A stretch of 64,000 nucleotides of DNA from Allantophomopsis cytisporea (taxonomy: Eukaryota; Ascomycota; Leotiomycetes; Phacidiales; Phacidiaceae): the NCBI GenBank assembly GCA_024752435.1, contig CP103034.1, positions 744,001 to 808,000 of the forward strand, written 5' to 3'. Numbering within the stretch: the first letter of the stretch is position 1; each line of letters opens with the position of its first letter. Below the pieces are notes generated by a model. The model saw nothing but the letters and a program-made list of their open reading frames with translations, was not told where the DNA came from and made no database searches. Of the stretch, positions 33,852-45,055 are shown piece after piece. The translations under genes were made by a program, and so were the position numbers.

Positions 33852-36016
33852 ATGGCACAGAATGGAATACCGGGTTTGGGACTTTTGCCCAGTCCGGCCA
33901 AGGAAGATACATCAGTCGTGCACTCGGAAGAGGGTAAGTAATCCATGCGTCCACTCGAAATATACATCTCTGACGTAGTATCCAAGGTATTGTACAGGCA
34001 AATGCACCCGTCGAAACATCCGAAAACACCGCTACAGTTCAGCCTGAAGCGACAGAAACCGAATCATCTGAACAACCTGAGCAGCTAAAGGTCGAGGTTC
34101 AACCACCACAGACAGAGTCCGAGGTACAACCTACCCCGGTCACAAACACCAATGAAACGAATGCTATTACCATCACATCTGAGGTTGAGGTCAAGGAGGA
34201 AACCCCAGTTGAGATCGTCCGACGACCCTCAACTATCACTATTGTAGAGGCAGATACAGAGATGAGCGGACAGACGACGATCCCAGAAGCGGCTTCAGTA
34301 GAGGAGAAGACTGCTGAGAATAAGGATCAGACAATGGAGGATGAAGGGCCATCGATTACCAGTGCGTTGGAAGCGTTGTTAGGAATGACGGGGCCAGAGC
34401 CAATTGTGACTTCTGAAGCTCCTGCCCTTCCACCGACAGAGGACTTGAATACTGAGGTTGAACCCTCTGTACTCCAGCTTCCAGCTGAGGCTGCCATGAT
34501 TGATGTTGAGATGGACGAGTCTGGCGCTCCAGAATTTGAAGTCGATTCTTCCCCATATGTGTCGTCCGACTCCGACTCGTCTTCCGACGATTCCAGCTCC
34601 GAAGAGGATAGTGATGATGAAGGATATGAGCTCTTGGGCCCAGAGGAACAAGCACGAATTCTCATGGAAGAGGGTGGCGGATCAGATGACGAGGGGGGTG
34701 CAAGTAAAGGAAAGGGGACTGGAGCACAACTAAGGACAAAAAATGAAATCCCAGAGGAAGTTATTCCAAAGCCAGATGTGACAGTCACCCCAGAGATGAA
34801 AGTTATTCAGCTCGGTGTCGTGGAAGGAATCGTTGAGGCTATTGCTCTCATTAGAGCTAATACAACTGGCGAATACAGAGTTCTAGAGAGTGGATCTGTT
34901 CTGTGCCTGGAAGATAGATCAGTCATTGGTGCTATCGCTGAGACTATTGGCAGAGTCCAACAGCCTCTCTATACCGTCCGATTCACCAATGCAACCGAAC
35001 TCGCCGAGGCAGGACTTGAAGTTGGCAAGACAATCTACTACGTGGAGGAGCATTCTACCTATGTCTTCACGCAAGCCTTGAAAGCATACAAGGGATCTGA
35101 CGCATCCAACCTCCACGACGAGGAAGTTGGTGATGAGGAGATGGAATTCTCAGATGACGAGAAAGAGATGGAACACAAGCGAAGATTGAAGCAGAAGAAG
35201 ATTGAGAGACGTGGTGGCAAGCAGAATGGAGGACCAAGTCGAGGAGGCCATCCATTACAGCAGCAACACATGCCGTACGACGCAGCCAAGGGGTTGAGTT
35301 ATGATGAAGAAGAGGATGGTCCTTACAAACCTCTTGCACGCCCAGCTGGATTTGCGGACACTGTAGGTAGAACCGAAGCTCCTCAAGAGGGCATGTCACC
35401 ACAGGGTGGATCAGACAGAGGCGGTCGTGGAGGCCAAGGAAGAGGGCGCGGACGCGGAGATCGTGGTCGTGGACGAGGTGGAGATAGAGGACGTGGAAGC
35501 GACAGAGGAAGAGGTGGACGAGGTGGCTACCAAGATCGCAGCAATGGCTATAGCCAGGCTCCACAATCCGCACCAACTCAATCATATCCTCAACCTCCAT
35601 TCAACTACCAACAGCCTCCAGGCCAATTCGCCCAACCTCAATATCCACAGCAACCTTTCCAACAACAATATCAACAGCCATTCACTACTCCCCAGTCACA
35701 TAATTTCCAAGCTCCACAACCACAACAATTCCCTCAGTACCCGCCTCAGGGTTGGGTGCCGCCACCGCCACCTTTCTCTGCTGGAGGATATCTTAATCCA
35801 GCTTTCTTTGGTCAGCAGCAACAGCAGCAACAACAGCAGGGTGGACAGCAACAATGGACACCACCAGTTCCACCACCACCTCATCAGGGTGGTCAGGGAG
35901 GCAGCCCTGCACCCGCGTACGACCTTCAGGCCCAGTTGGCTTTGTTGAGAAATCTACAGGCACAACAGGCGCAGCAAGGTCACGGTAACCAGGGTGGACA
36001 GGGCGCCCCGCAGTGA
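33852..36016 (+). CDS. NAF1: H/ACA snoRNP assembly factor Naf1
   Basis: Naf1 binds the dyskerin homologue Cbf5 during assembly of H/ACA box snoRNPs and is later exchanged for Gar1. Exons are 33852-33933 and 33987-36016, coding 703 residues. The 53 bp intron ends in AAG; the alternative acceptor GTAG at 33978 would break the frame, so this is the model I trust. The Gar1/Naf1 core is near residues 285-380 and contains KVIQLGVVEGIVEAIALIRA, VLCLEDRSVIGAIAETIGRV and LPLYTVRF-like sequence with GKTIYYVEEHSTYVFT. Upstream is a long acidic Ser/Glu/Asp region; downstream a Lys-rich helix is followed by RGG repeats (near 35415-35530). The protein ends with a Gln/Pro-rich tail containing a CAG-coded glutamine run. 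The open frame starting at 34262 is internal. An AATAAA is at 36047-36052. Confidence 0.92.
35814..35840 (+). repeat. CAG/CAA glutamine repeat inside NAF1
   Basis: A run of CAG and CAA codons in frame, coding about nine glutamines in the Gln/Pro-rich tail. Mixed CAG/CAA codons make it less prone to slip than a pure repeat. Confidence 0.8.
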
Positions 36017-36466
36017 TTGTTTGTATAAGAAATTAGAATAGTTTAGAATAAAAGCGTTTACTCATCCACTGATGCAACTAGTTGATGAACCGGCGCTTTA
36101 AGTGATTGATTCTCCTACCTATTTATGTCTCTATGAAGCTCCACCCGAGGTAATAAATAATGATTAATCGCACTTTCCATTAACACTCTCATCGCCGCTT
36201 CCAAAGGGATAGGTAAAAATCACTAAAACAACAATTGTGATTGAGGTAAGACTATTAACAGAAAATGCCACGACTGCTTTACATCACGACTCGGATTGAG
36301 GCATAGCTACAAGTGCCTGGTTTGATTTTGAGCTTCTTGAACCATAAGAAATCGGGTTACAGGCATGGGAAACCATACTTTCTACTCGTACTCATTAGCT
36401 CATAGTCAAACAGTCAGAGAACGGAATCGGATGACGACAGTCAGCGCAAAAGTCCGACACCTTTCC
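36017..36466. other. Intergenic between NAF1 and transporter-like gene
   Basis: A 450 bp spacer with a polyadenylation hexamer at 36047-36052 just after the NAF1 stop. Both flanking genes read rightwards, so the remainder would be the promoter of the next gene. No other feature seen. Confidence 0.5.
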
Positions 36467-37583
36467 ATGATTGGCATATATATCTACTCGAGCATCAAGG
36501 TCACTCAGCTCAATAAGGATATTCTATCAGATGTAGGCTCCTTTGCTTTCTTTCTCAGACCTCAAGAAAAGTGCTTCTTAGTACCATCCAAACAAACATG
36601 TGGTAAAAGTGTTTAATCTTGTGAAGGAATCTAATATCAATCACAGTATCCATATCCTTGGATACTGACTGCGCTCCATACGCTTTCAACATTTATCGGC
36701 GCTCAATTTTTCAGAAAAAGAAGTAGTAATGGCAGAACCGATGATTACCAAGGGAATATTCTCTGCTTAGTTGGCTTTGCAGCCCTTTACACTCTGAACA
36801 TAGCCGTCAGCCATGTCTCGCTGTAAGTTAATTCAAGAGCGAACCCACCTCAAACAATCGTTTAATAAACCAGCAATCTCTCTACGCTATCCTACCATCA
36901 GACCGTACGAACCATGTCGATCCATCTTACCTCTATCCTCAGCTTCATAATCCGCCACTACTCCCCCTGGAGCACATTCAGTCTATTCCCCATCATGTAT
37001 GGTATCACCAATCTTCACTCCGACCGGCTTCCAATAGACTCTGGTCCTTTCTGGCTCAATAGCTTTGGCACGCTCCTCGCATCCATCAATAGTTTTGTTA
37101 CACACCCTATGCAGAGGCGTATTGGAACCGCACAGCTCCTGAGTGCTGTATGTCCCATCGCGTTTATGCAGGCGCTTATCTGGGCCCAGACGAACGGCGA
37201 GGTTGACGAGTTTATTGTCAAAGAACTGCGAGGTGGGAATCTGTCGACCAGTGATAGTTGGATGCTGGTATTATCTGCTGTTTCTGCTTTCTGGCTCAAC
37301 TGGATCTCTTTTGCGACTAATAAGGCCGTGGGGCCGTTGAGCATGGCTGTTGTGGGCACTGTTAAACAGGTGCTTATCATTTGGAACGAGGATGATGCTG
37401 AGATAAGTGCCTTTGGTGAGTAAATTCTTGCATGAATTGTGAGAATGAAAGCAGTAGCTAATGATAGTAGCTCTTTCAATTATTCTTGGTGGTATGGCAA
37501 TGTATATTTTCGGTGAAGTTATAGACCCAATTACTGCGAGGTCCTTTGAAGAATCAGTTCGGGATCAACTTCTCCCTGTTTAA
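36467..37583 (+). CDS. Divergent sugar-phosphate / nucleotide-sugar transporter-like protein (TPT/DUF250)
   Basis: Four exons (36467-36532, 36647-36822, 36874-37415 and 37468-37583) join in frame with GT/AG ends to give 299 residues. Only the third exon is visible as a simple open frame. Family landmarks of the TPT/DMT superfamily appear in order: an Asn-Lys pair (QLNKDIL), then YPYPWILTALHTLSTFIGAQ, GNILCLVGFAALYTLNIAVSH, NLSTLSYHQTVRTM, SFGTLLASINSFVTHPMQ, LLSAVCPIAFMQALIW and WISFATNKAVGPLSMAVVGT followed by VKQVLII. Against that family, the first helix is cut short, and the last two helices after KQVLII are shortened and altered (WNEDDAEISAF). Exon 1 is the least certain part, because its donor is GTAGGC. 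All frames are intact, so this could be a fast-evolving gene or an early pseudogene. Substrate unknown. Confidence 0.6.
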
Positions 37584-40083
37584 TCTCTAGTTTGAGATTG
37601 TTATTGTCAACTGTGTTTGAGTGTTTTGAAAGAGTTCGAATAGGGATAATCTCATGAATTAGCACAACTGCTTCTAGTGAACCTTCGAGCTATACTTCAC
37701 CTGGAGTATAATCTAATTGTAAGATGATACCCCATCATCACCAACTGTTATGGCCAATGCCTTTATAATGCTTGTAAATGAAAGATGAGAGAGAATGGAC
37801 TATGAAAAATGGATGTTATATTTGCTTTCATATGCGGCATGGAAAGGTGACCACTGGGTATGCTTAAACGCATGCTTAGAGATATATATCTAAGACTTAA
37901 GATATGGCAAGCAGTCATGGAGATGTTCGTCTTCCAAGCTCACATTCACAACGAATCATGTTAAAAATCTTAATTATTATGTAGTACCTTATTTAGAAAT
38001 GAAGCCGAGGCTGAACTTGGTCAAAAGGACCTGTGAAAATCCAAAGTTGCAACATCGGTATTGCCTGAGAAGAATGAGGTGTAGTTATTTTATACTGGAG
38101 TCCTTCGATACTACGTAGAAATCAAGATGGCCTCATTATCAGCATAGAATAGATATCGCACTGGAAACAGCTTCATCCACCATCAATACGTATTTATGGG
38201 CAGACTCTAACCACTGAAATGGTTTGTTGACATCAACAGCATGAGTTGAACGCCCATGCAGTCCCGACCAAAGCCATCGAACACAAGGTGGAACTTGATT
38301 CACACTGCACCTTGCACACTCCATAGCTTGGATGCATCACGATCAAAAAGTCTGGTACCGAGTCCAGTACTAAACCTGCATCATGTTGTATTGTATAAAA
38401 ATATAACAGCACATAAAATCCGAGTCTGTGCTACGCATCTACCAACTCACTCATACCCAAGGAAATCCAACACTCCATAACCTCCACGTAAAATCCCACC
38501 CAAAAGTCCAAAGCCAGCCCTTATGTAGTAACCCCAATCGTACTGCCCACGAACAAACCCATCGATCCCATCCCCGCCCACCATCCAACCCAAACAAAGT
38601 CCTTCTTCCTCCCTCACCCATCAAATCACCAATCGTGTCGTCCACCATCGCAAAAGAAAGAAAAAACCTAAGTTTAGCACTCCACCGAATCCATGGCGTA
38701 GCGCCATAGCGCACGTTTCACTAGAGGCGATCATGAAACGAAACGGAGGGCCTGCTTGCGGCTTGGCCTTTTGCGGGCACGGCCAGGGGCGCCCTCGGTC
38801 TGTGCGAAACGCGCTTGGCCGGCCGCCAGGATTCCTAATGGGGTTGTACATACGACGTAGGGAAGGATTTTGGACGGGCTCGATTTGGAGATGGAGCGGG
38901 GGCGTTGGTGTATGGGCGCGTATGGATGAGGGTATGTATGGGTGGGTGCCTGTTGGGTGGGAGAGGCTTCGTCTGATGTTTACTTAGATTTGCTGACAGA
39001 GGACGGGCGTGTTTTGCTCTTTGCGGGAAGATTGACGTGGGCGTGCTGTTGTATGCACGAACATTGTGATATATGTTGTACGGACCTTTCTGTTGCTGCG
39101 TGTTACTGGAGATCTCATATTAATTGTACCGGAGTCTACTCTACGCAATGCATCATGTGCAAAGTCACGCGTGTCCATCGCATCCATTCTTTCTCGAGCG
39201 CGAAATATCCTCCCGCACTGAACATAACATGCCATCCCATGCTCGCGAGAATCCTTCATAAAGGGACTCGCAACAAGGATATCTTCCTGGTTCCGTCCTA
39301 TTTTGAGGCAGAGATGTCGAATGCGGGATCCATCCTTGTTGTCTCTAAGCTACTGATCCTGCATCTGATATACCTCCGCAGGATATGTCCCAGCATCAAG
39401 CTACATGCTGCCGACTTGATTTGCGTGCTCGTGGGATTTGGGAACACAAGGCTTCCATGGCACTCCACGGTAAATGATCACGGGCGTGTCGTGATATACC
39501 TCGCTGGGATATAGCAGTTTCTATGCGAGGTGCATATTGGACTTCGGTCATGAGCGAGGGAGGAGAGGTCGGGAGAAGTCGATCGTGGGATTCGAGAAAG
39601 GGTTGGATATGATACGAAGCTCACGTTCACGAGCTCGGTGTGATGTGTGTTGATGGAACACTAGAGCCTCGATGCTTACTGTGATACTAGCACAACACGT
39701 TCCTACTCGTACTACACTACATTATACAATACATCGCTTCTGGGTTGAACATTCGGGGGCCCCCAAGGTAATGTGGTGTGATAATACCACGTATGAATGT
39801 ATTGACAGTGCTACGTAGATGCTTCCGATGATTTGAGTAGATAGAGCAAAGCGTCAAAGTCTCGCAGTAGTAATGAGATCATCTCAATGCTCAGCTGGGC
39901 AAAGATCAAGATGCATGAGAGAAAAACACGAGGTCGTCGTGGCTGTGAAGGGATGGAATTCTTCGCAATATATGTAAGTGTACGAGGTGCGGTCGCTCTA
40001 CTCCGTATGGGAAAGTGTGTTGATGTATGTATATGCATGTACCTTAGGTACGGAGTAGTCAGATATTTATACATTACATACTG

Positions 40084-40108
40084 TATATACATATATACAT
40101 ATATACAT
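40084..40108. repeat. ATATAC hexamer microsatellite
   Basis: About four direct copies of an ATATAC unit in non-coding sequence. Confidence 0.75.
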
Positions 40109-41373
40109 AGGACTGCCATACACACAACATCTGCGTATATGATCTGGCGGTCAATTAAAGTTGTCGGATCAGCACGTCGTCAACAATAACATGCCCTATC
40201 GGGCTGTTTTTGACGCCCAGCTAGGGATGTGGGTGCATATACGGCCTGCGCACACACCCGCATCCTTGAGCCTCCACGTCTCATAGGCTACAAGAGGAGG
40301 CAGATGTAAGGCACCGCCTGATGAGCTGCAGATAGCTTTATGATATTCTCTACATTCTAGAAATAATCGTCGGAAGCTGAGGAGCATTGCATATTGCATG
40401 TCATATTGTAGACACCAAGTATACAGTGTAGTATAAGAAAAGACAAAATCAGTTAGTTACTGTTTGGAGGTTAGGCGAGGTAGAGAGAGAGAGAGAGGAG
40501 GATATAATTAAAACAAGGATTTAAATTAAGCCCATTAGGGTAGTCTTGTCTCCAATTGGGTGGATGGACTATTGCGTACTTGGAATGCCTACTCGGATCG
40601 CCTATCTCATTCGCAAACACACTTGAATCTGCCTTTTTGGCACTATGAGGCCATGGCGCCTCTCCCTACAAGCCTGCCGCCGCCGCACCAGGTTGAGTCA
40701 GACCGTTTCTAATTGTGGCATCGAGTGATCGGCGTCGAGTTTGAGGATGCGGATTTCCTCACGCAGTACGGCATAGCTTGAGTCTCTCATAGCACGGAAG
40801 TTGGTCAGGGTCATCGATGGAGACTGGAGTCTAGACAGACTCAACCACTGACCTCTCACTGAACCCGCCTATCGACATGCCAGGAATGATGATCCTGGGG
40901 CCCTTGTGCTGGAGAGGACTCACTGGTGCTGATGCGATGCTCGTCGTTGGCTTCTTCAATATTCCTTCTCTACTACTCTGCTTCTACCATTGTCCTGTCT
41001 GGTACTGCTGTACCCGCTGATGCTAGACATGGTAATATCTTCTTGTATGCATGTATGTACAATGGTACGTAGGCCATTCCCCGTCCCCACTGGAAATGCT
41101 ACTCGGGGTAGTCCCCATGCTGCAAATAGAACCATTTCCAAGGTTAATTCTTCTTCTTCTCCGTATCTCGTATGCGAGAAGACGCACTTACCTGCCTTTG
41201 CCTCTCTGTCTCTCTGTCGGACAGGCACAAACCGAATCACTCTCTAAGTAAGTATGTATGGCTTTCACGAAGGATGTGTTCCGACTTTGAATACATCCCT
41301 ACTGCCAATGACAGATGCCAAGTAGTCTAAACCTGATTGCTAACTCACCATAAATGAGAGAATGCGTGGTGTG

Positions 41374-41399
41374 GCTGCTGCTGCTGCTGCTGCTGCTGC
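41374..41399. repeat. GCT trinucleotide microsatellite
   Basis: About nine copies of GCT/CTG, about 1 kb upstream of the chitin synthase start codon. It creates a polyalanine run in a nearby 137-codon open frame, which I do not accept as a gene. Confidence 0.85.
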
Positions 41400-41675
41400 A
41401 TGTGCTGGCGTGCTGGCGTTGCTGGTGCACTCTCATTCTGTTACGCGCTGCGAGAGTACAGACCTTGCCTCACTAGCAAACCTCCTACTCAATCCCCGTG
41501 CGTTGACATACTGCACTATTAGATGTCCAAGAATCCCTCCAAATCCTGATGAAACCCTTTCTTCTTTCTTTTCTCTTGATCATTCATTCCAATCTTCTTT
41601 CTCTTCTGTGAAGCCATTTTCCTGTTTCGTTGCGTCGACCGTGAACTTTTCCACAGCGGGCAATGTGCACTTCCT

Positions 41676-41726
41676 TCTCATTCTCATTCTCATTCTCATT
41701 GCCATTGCCATTGCCATTGTCATTCT
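41676..41726. repeat. Hexamer (CATTCT)n then (CATTGC)n repeat
   Basis: About four or five copies of a CATTCT-type unit pass directly into three copies of CATTGC, then single variants. The switch from one unit to the other shows a point change spread by repeat expansion. Non-coding. Confidence 0.8.
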
Positions 41727-42196
41727 GATCACTCACCTCGTCTTGCATTCGACTTTTTCTTTCCACAACCAATAAAGTGCCCAGACACTTCCTCTCGTTT
41801 TACAACCCTCTTTTCTCATAAGCCAATTGTCTCGATCCAATATCGAATTCCTGTTGTGACCAGGCTTCTTCTTCGCCACAACATACGTTCTTGTCCTCCC
41901 GAAATCCACTGGACCATACCGATATACACTGCACTGTAACCCATCAGCACCACATCCTCACAAGAACCTACTCGTTCACCAGCTGTACCGGTAGTTTTTT
42001 ATACTTCGACCAATTCTTGTTCGCCAATTTTCCAAACCACTCATCAATCAACGGCCACCCCGACTTGGTCTTTTAGTGACAAGCATACGAGCGCCTTGTG
42101 ATACCCAAATCGGTACCAAGTCATAACACACCACCACACACACTAAACGTTCTTCAACGACTAAGTCTGCCACGACTCGAACCTTTACGAATAATT

Positions 42197-42290
42197 GTAA
42201 GAACAAATTTTATTCTGGAAGAGAGGACGAGAAAGAGAGTGTATCGTGAAGACTGACTAAGTGATGGATTGCTAACACGGCTTCTTGCAG
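42197..42290 (+). other. Probable intron in the 5' leader of the chitin synthase gene
   Basis: A 94 bp stretch starts GTAAGA, has a CTAAC branch-like site at 42272-42276 and ends CTTGCAG. It lies 154 bases before the start codon, within a C/T-rich leader. Removal does not affect the protein. The splice signals are good, but transcript evidence would be needed to confirm it. Confidence 0.5.
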
Positions 42291-42444
42291 CGTGAATTAT
42301 CAGAGGCTCTCGTTTACGGGGTTCTGCTTATAGAAAACTTACCACACCTCAAAACACGTACCAAAAACATTCACTCTCGGACAACTTAAACTTCATCTCA
42401 GGTTCCAGACGTTAGTATCTTCGCATTTGCGAAGTTCACGTCAT

Positions 42445-45055
42445 CATGGTTCACTATGATACTTCCGACTGGCCTGTCAAAGACGTGAGTATCAAATCCA
42501 CATGCTCATCATATTGCAAGCATTGGAAACATGAAACTTGCAGACTAACAATTTATAGATTGTCTATACTGCCATTGTAGGCGGTGTCATGCTTGCAGCT
42601 TTTCTTGAATGGTTTTTATGGCTGGCAGCATTCCTCTACTGTCTCGTCAAGGTCTACCAGAAGGCTGAGCACTGGAGTGTCAAATTACTTGCAGTTTTTA
42701 TGGCAATCCTATTCACCTGTCTTCGGTGAGTTGAAGATTGGATTTCTCAGATAGCTTTTACTAACAGGCTGTTTTAGTTGCATTTTCTTACCTATCATGG
42801 TAGTCACACTTCCTCTCCCTTCTCATGTTGTGCAGTACTTCCCAAAGCAGATGGTTGACATTCTTCAATGGTTTGGTTTCTGGGCATTCGCCGGTCTCTT
42901 GACAGTTCCGTGGCTCTTCTGTGTCTACCAGCTTGTCACTCACAGACTCGGTCGAACCAAGAGAATCAAGGAAGTATTGGACGAGCATTCTGCCCCAAAG
43001 GTTGTCATTGTCATGCCTTGCTACAAGGAGGATCCTGATGTCTTGGTCACTGCCATCGATTCAGTCGTTGACTGTGATTACCCACCATCCTGCATTCATG
43101 TCTTCCTTTCATTCGACGGTGACCAGGAAGATGAGTTGTACTTGAAGACAATCGAGAATCTCGGCGTTCCACTTTCTCTTGACACTTACCCAAAGAGTAT
43201 CGATGTCACCTACCGTACCGCTCGTATCACTGTTTCTAGATTCCCCCACGGAGGCAAGAGACATTGCCAGAAAGCCACCTTCAAGCTTATCGACAAGGTT
43301 TACACCGAGTACCTTAAGCGTAACGACAACCTCTTTATTCTCTTCATCGATTCTGACTGCATTCTCGACCGTGTCTGCCTCCAAAACTTTGTCTACGACA
43401 TGGAATTGAGCCCCGGAAATTCTCGCGATATGTTGGCAATGACCGGTGTTATTACGTCAACCACCAAGAAGCACAGTCTCATTACTCTTCTTCAGGACAT
43501 GGAATACATTCACGGACAACTTTTCGAACGTACCGTCGAGTCTGGCTGCGGTTCCGTTACTTGCTTGCCAGGAGCCTTGACTATGCTACGATTCTCTGCC
43601 TTCCGAAGAATGGCCAAGTATTATTTTGCCGACAAAGCTGAACAGTGCGAGGATCTCTTCGATTATGGTAAATGTCACTTGGGTGAGGATCGTTGGTTGA
43701 CACATTTGTTCATGATTGGTGCAAAGAAACGCTACCAGATTCAGATGTGCACTTCCGCTTTCTGCAAGACCGAGGCCGTTCAGACCTACCGATCTCTCAT
43801 CAAGCAGCGTCGCAGATGGTTCTTGGGATTTATTACAAATGAGGTTTGTATGTTGACGGATTTGAGAATTTGGAGGAGATATCCTATCCTTGCTCTCGTT
43901 CGTCTCATGCAAAACACCATTCGAACTACTGCGCTTCTCTTCTTCATCATGGTTCTTTCTATCATCACCACATCGAAGAAGGTTACAGATCTTCCAGTCG
44001 GTTTCATTGCCATCTCTCTCGGTCTCAACTGGCTTTTGATGATCTACTTCGGAGCCAAGCTGAAGCGATTCAAGATCTGGCTCTACCCACTCATGTTTGT
44101 TGTCAACCCATTCTTCAACTGGTACTACATGGTCTACGGTATCTTCACGGCTGGACAGCGCACATGGGGAGGTCCTCGCGCAGATGCTGGATCTGCCGAC
44201 GTCAACACTAGTCCTCAAGAAGTCATCGAGAAAGCCGAGGCAGAAGAAGACGAGCTCAACGTCGTCCCCGAAACCTTCAAGCCAGCAACCGAGGCCAAGA
44301 ACGACAAACTCGGTCTCGCTACCGTCCCTCTCCAACCACCAGACCGTGTCGAAGGTCGCTTTACGGCTGCCCAGAAGCTTCCAGGAGGCTGGTACCAGCA
44401 GGTCAACGATTCCTTGGTCAGCATTGGTGGCGCAGGTCTCTTTGGCGGCCCCTCCCGTCCACGCATGCCCCTCCACCCCCGCGAATCCTTCGACAGCATG
44501 GTCTCCGCGCAGACGAACAACAACTCTATCTACCTACCCCGTCGCGTCGAGAGCATCATGGGCCCGGAAGACCGCGAGAAATACGCTTTGGCACAGGCTT
44601 CTCAGCGCGAAGCTGGTGGAGCTTACATGACGCAAAACCCGAAGTCCAACGTCTACGAGTCCAATATCGACATGAACAAGGGTGGCTGGACGGAATCTGT
44701 AGAGTCACTCGGCTCCATGGCTTCGCTTGCCTCGTACGTCGCCTCGCATCATGATCGTCGTATGGCCAGTAGCGAGAGTCTGAACTCCATCGCCGAGACC
44801 CCAAATAATTCTGCACCGACCGGCTCATCTCACTCTCCATCTAACTCCCAGTCTTCCCAGTCCGATCAAGTCCTGCAGGTTCCGCAAGCTACTTCTGGAG
44901 GCAATAGGAAGAGTGGCAGATCTCCGCTCGCGAGAGTCAGTCTTGTTAGAACGTCCAGCAATACCACCCATGATGAGTACTTTGAAATGGAGGAGCAGCA
45001 GCGTGCTGAGGCGGCTAAGAGGGACAGAAGTCCTAGTCAGAGTCCACCTAAGTAA
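42445..45055 (+). CDS. Chitin synthase (GT2), class VI-like
   Basis: Polymerises UDP-GlcNAc into chitin at the plasma membrane. Exons are 42445-42483, 42559-42725 and 42778-45055 (introns 75 and 52 bp), giving 827 residues. Membrane helices occur at about residues 17-40, 50-70 and 90-115, then a cytosolic GT2 domain. Catalytic landmarks are DGDQEDE, FIDSDCILD, QNFVYDM, CLPGALTML, GEDRWLTH (E372-D373-R374) and KQRRRW (Q412-W416). Four or five membrane helices follow at roughly residues 440-530. The last 280 residues are a Ser/Asn/Pro-rich tail. There is no myosin motor and no cytochrome b5-like domain, unlike classes V/VII and IV, and the short N-terminus MVHYDTSDWPVKD fits the class VI type I know from moulds. 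The class is my inference; chitin synthase itself is firm. Internal ATG 42797 is not the start. Confidence 0.9.

Larger units (their letters stand above)
37584..42444. other. 4.9 kb gene-poor region leading into the chitin synthase gene
   Basis: The longest gene-free stretch of the window. It holds several simple repeats (40084-40108, 41374-41399, 41676-41726). Its last 600 bases are C/T-rich and contain a likely leader intron (42197-42290), so they are probably the leader and promoter of the chitin synthase gene. Open frames up to 190 codons (38942-39514) exist but resemble no family and have non-coding composition. No gene is called. Confidence 0.5.

Noticed and set aside
38942..39514. 190-codon open frame in the gene desert
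   Set aside because: Cys/His/Ile-rich random-like composition, no domain, no splice context or leader. Chance open frame, though RNA evidence would settle it.
41362..41775. 137-codon open frame with polyalanine and Leu-Ile-Ala repeats
   Set aside because: Its repeats are just translations of two microsatellites (GCT and CATTCT/CATTGC). Lies in the chitin synthase upstream region.
43586..44476. 296-codon open frame antisense to the chitin synthase
   Set aside because: Lies wholly within the GT2 domain of a certain gene and has no recognisable domain.
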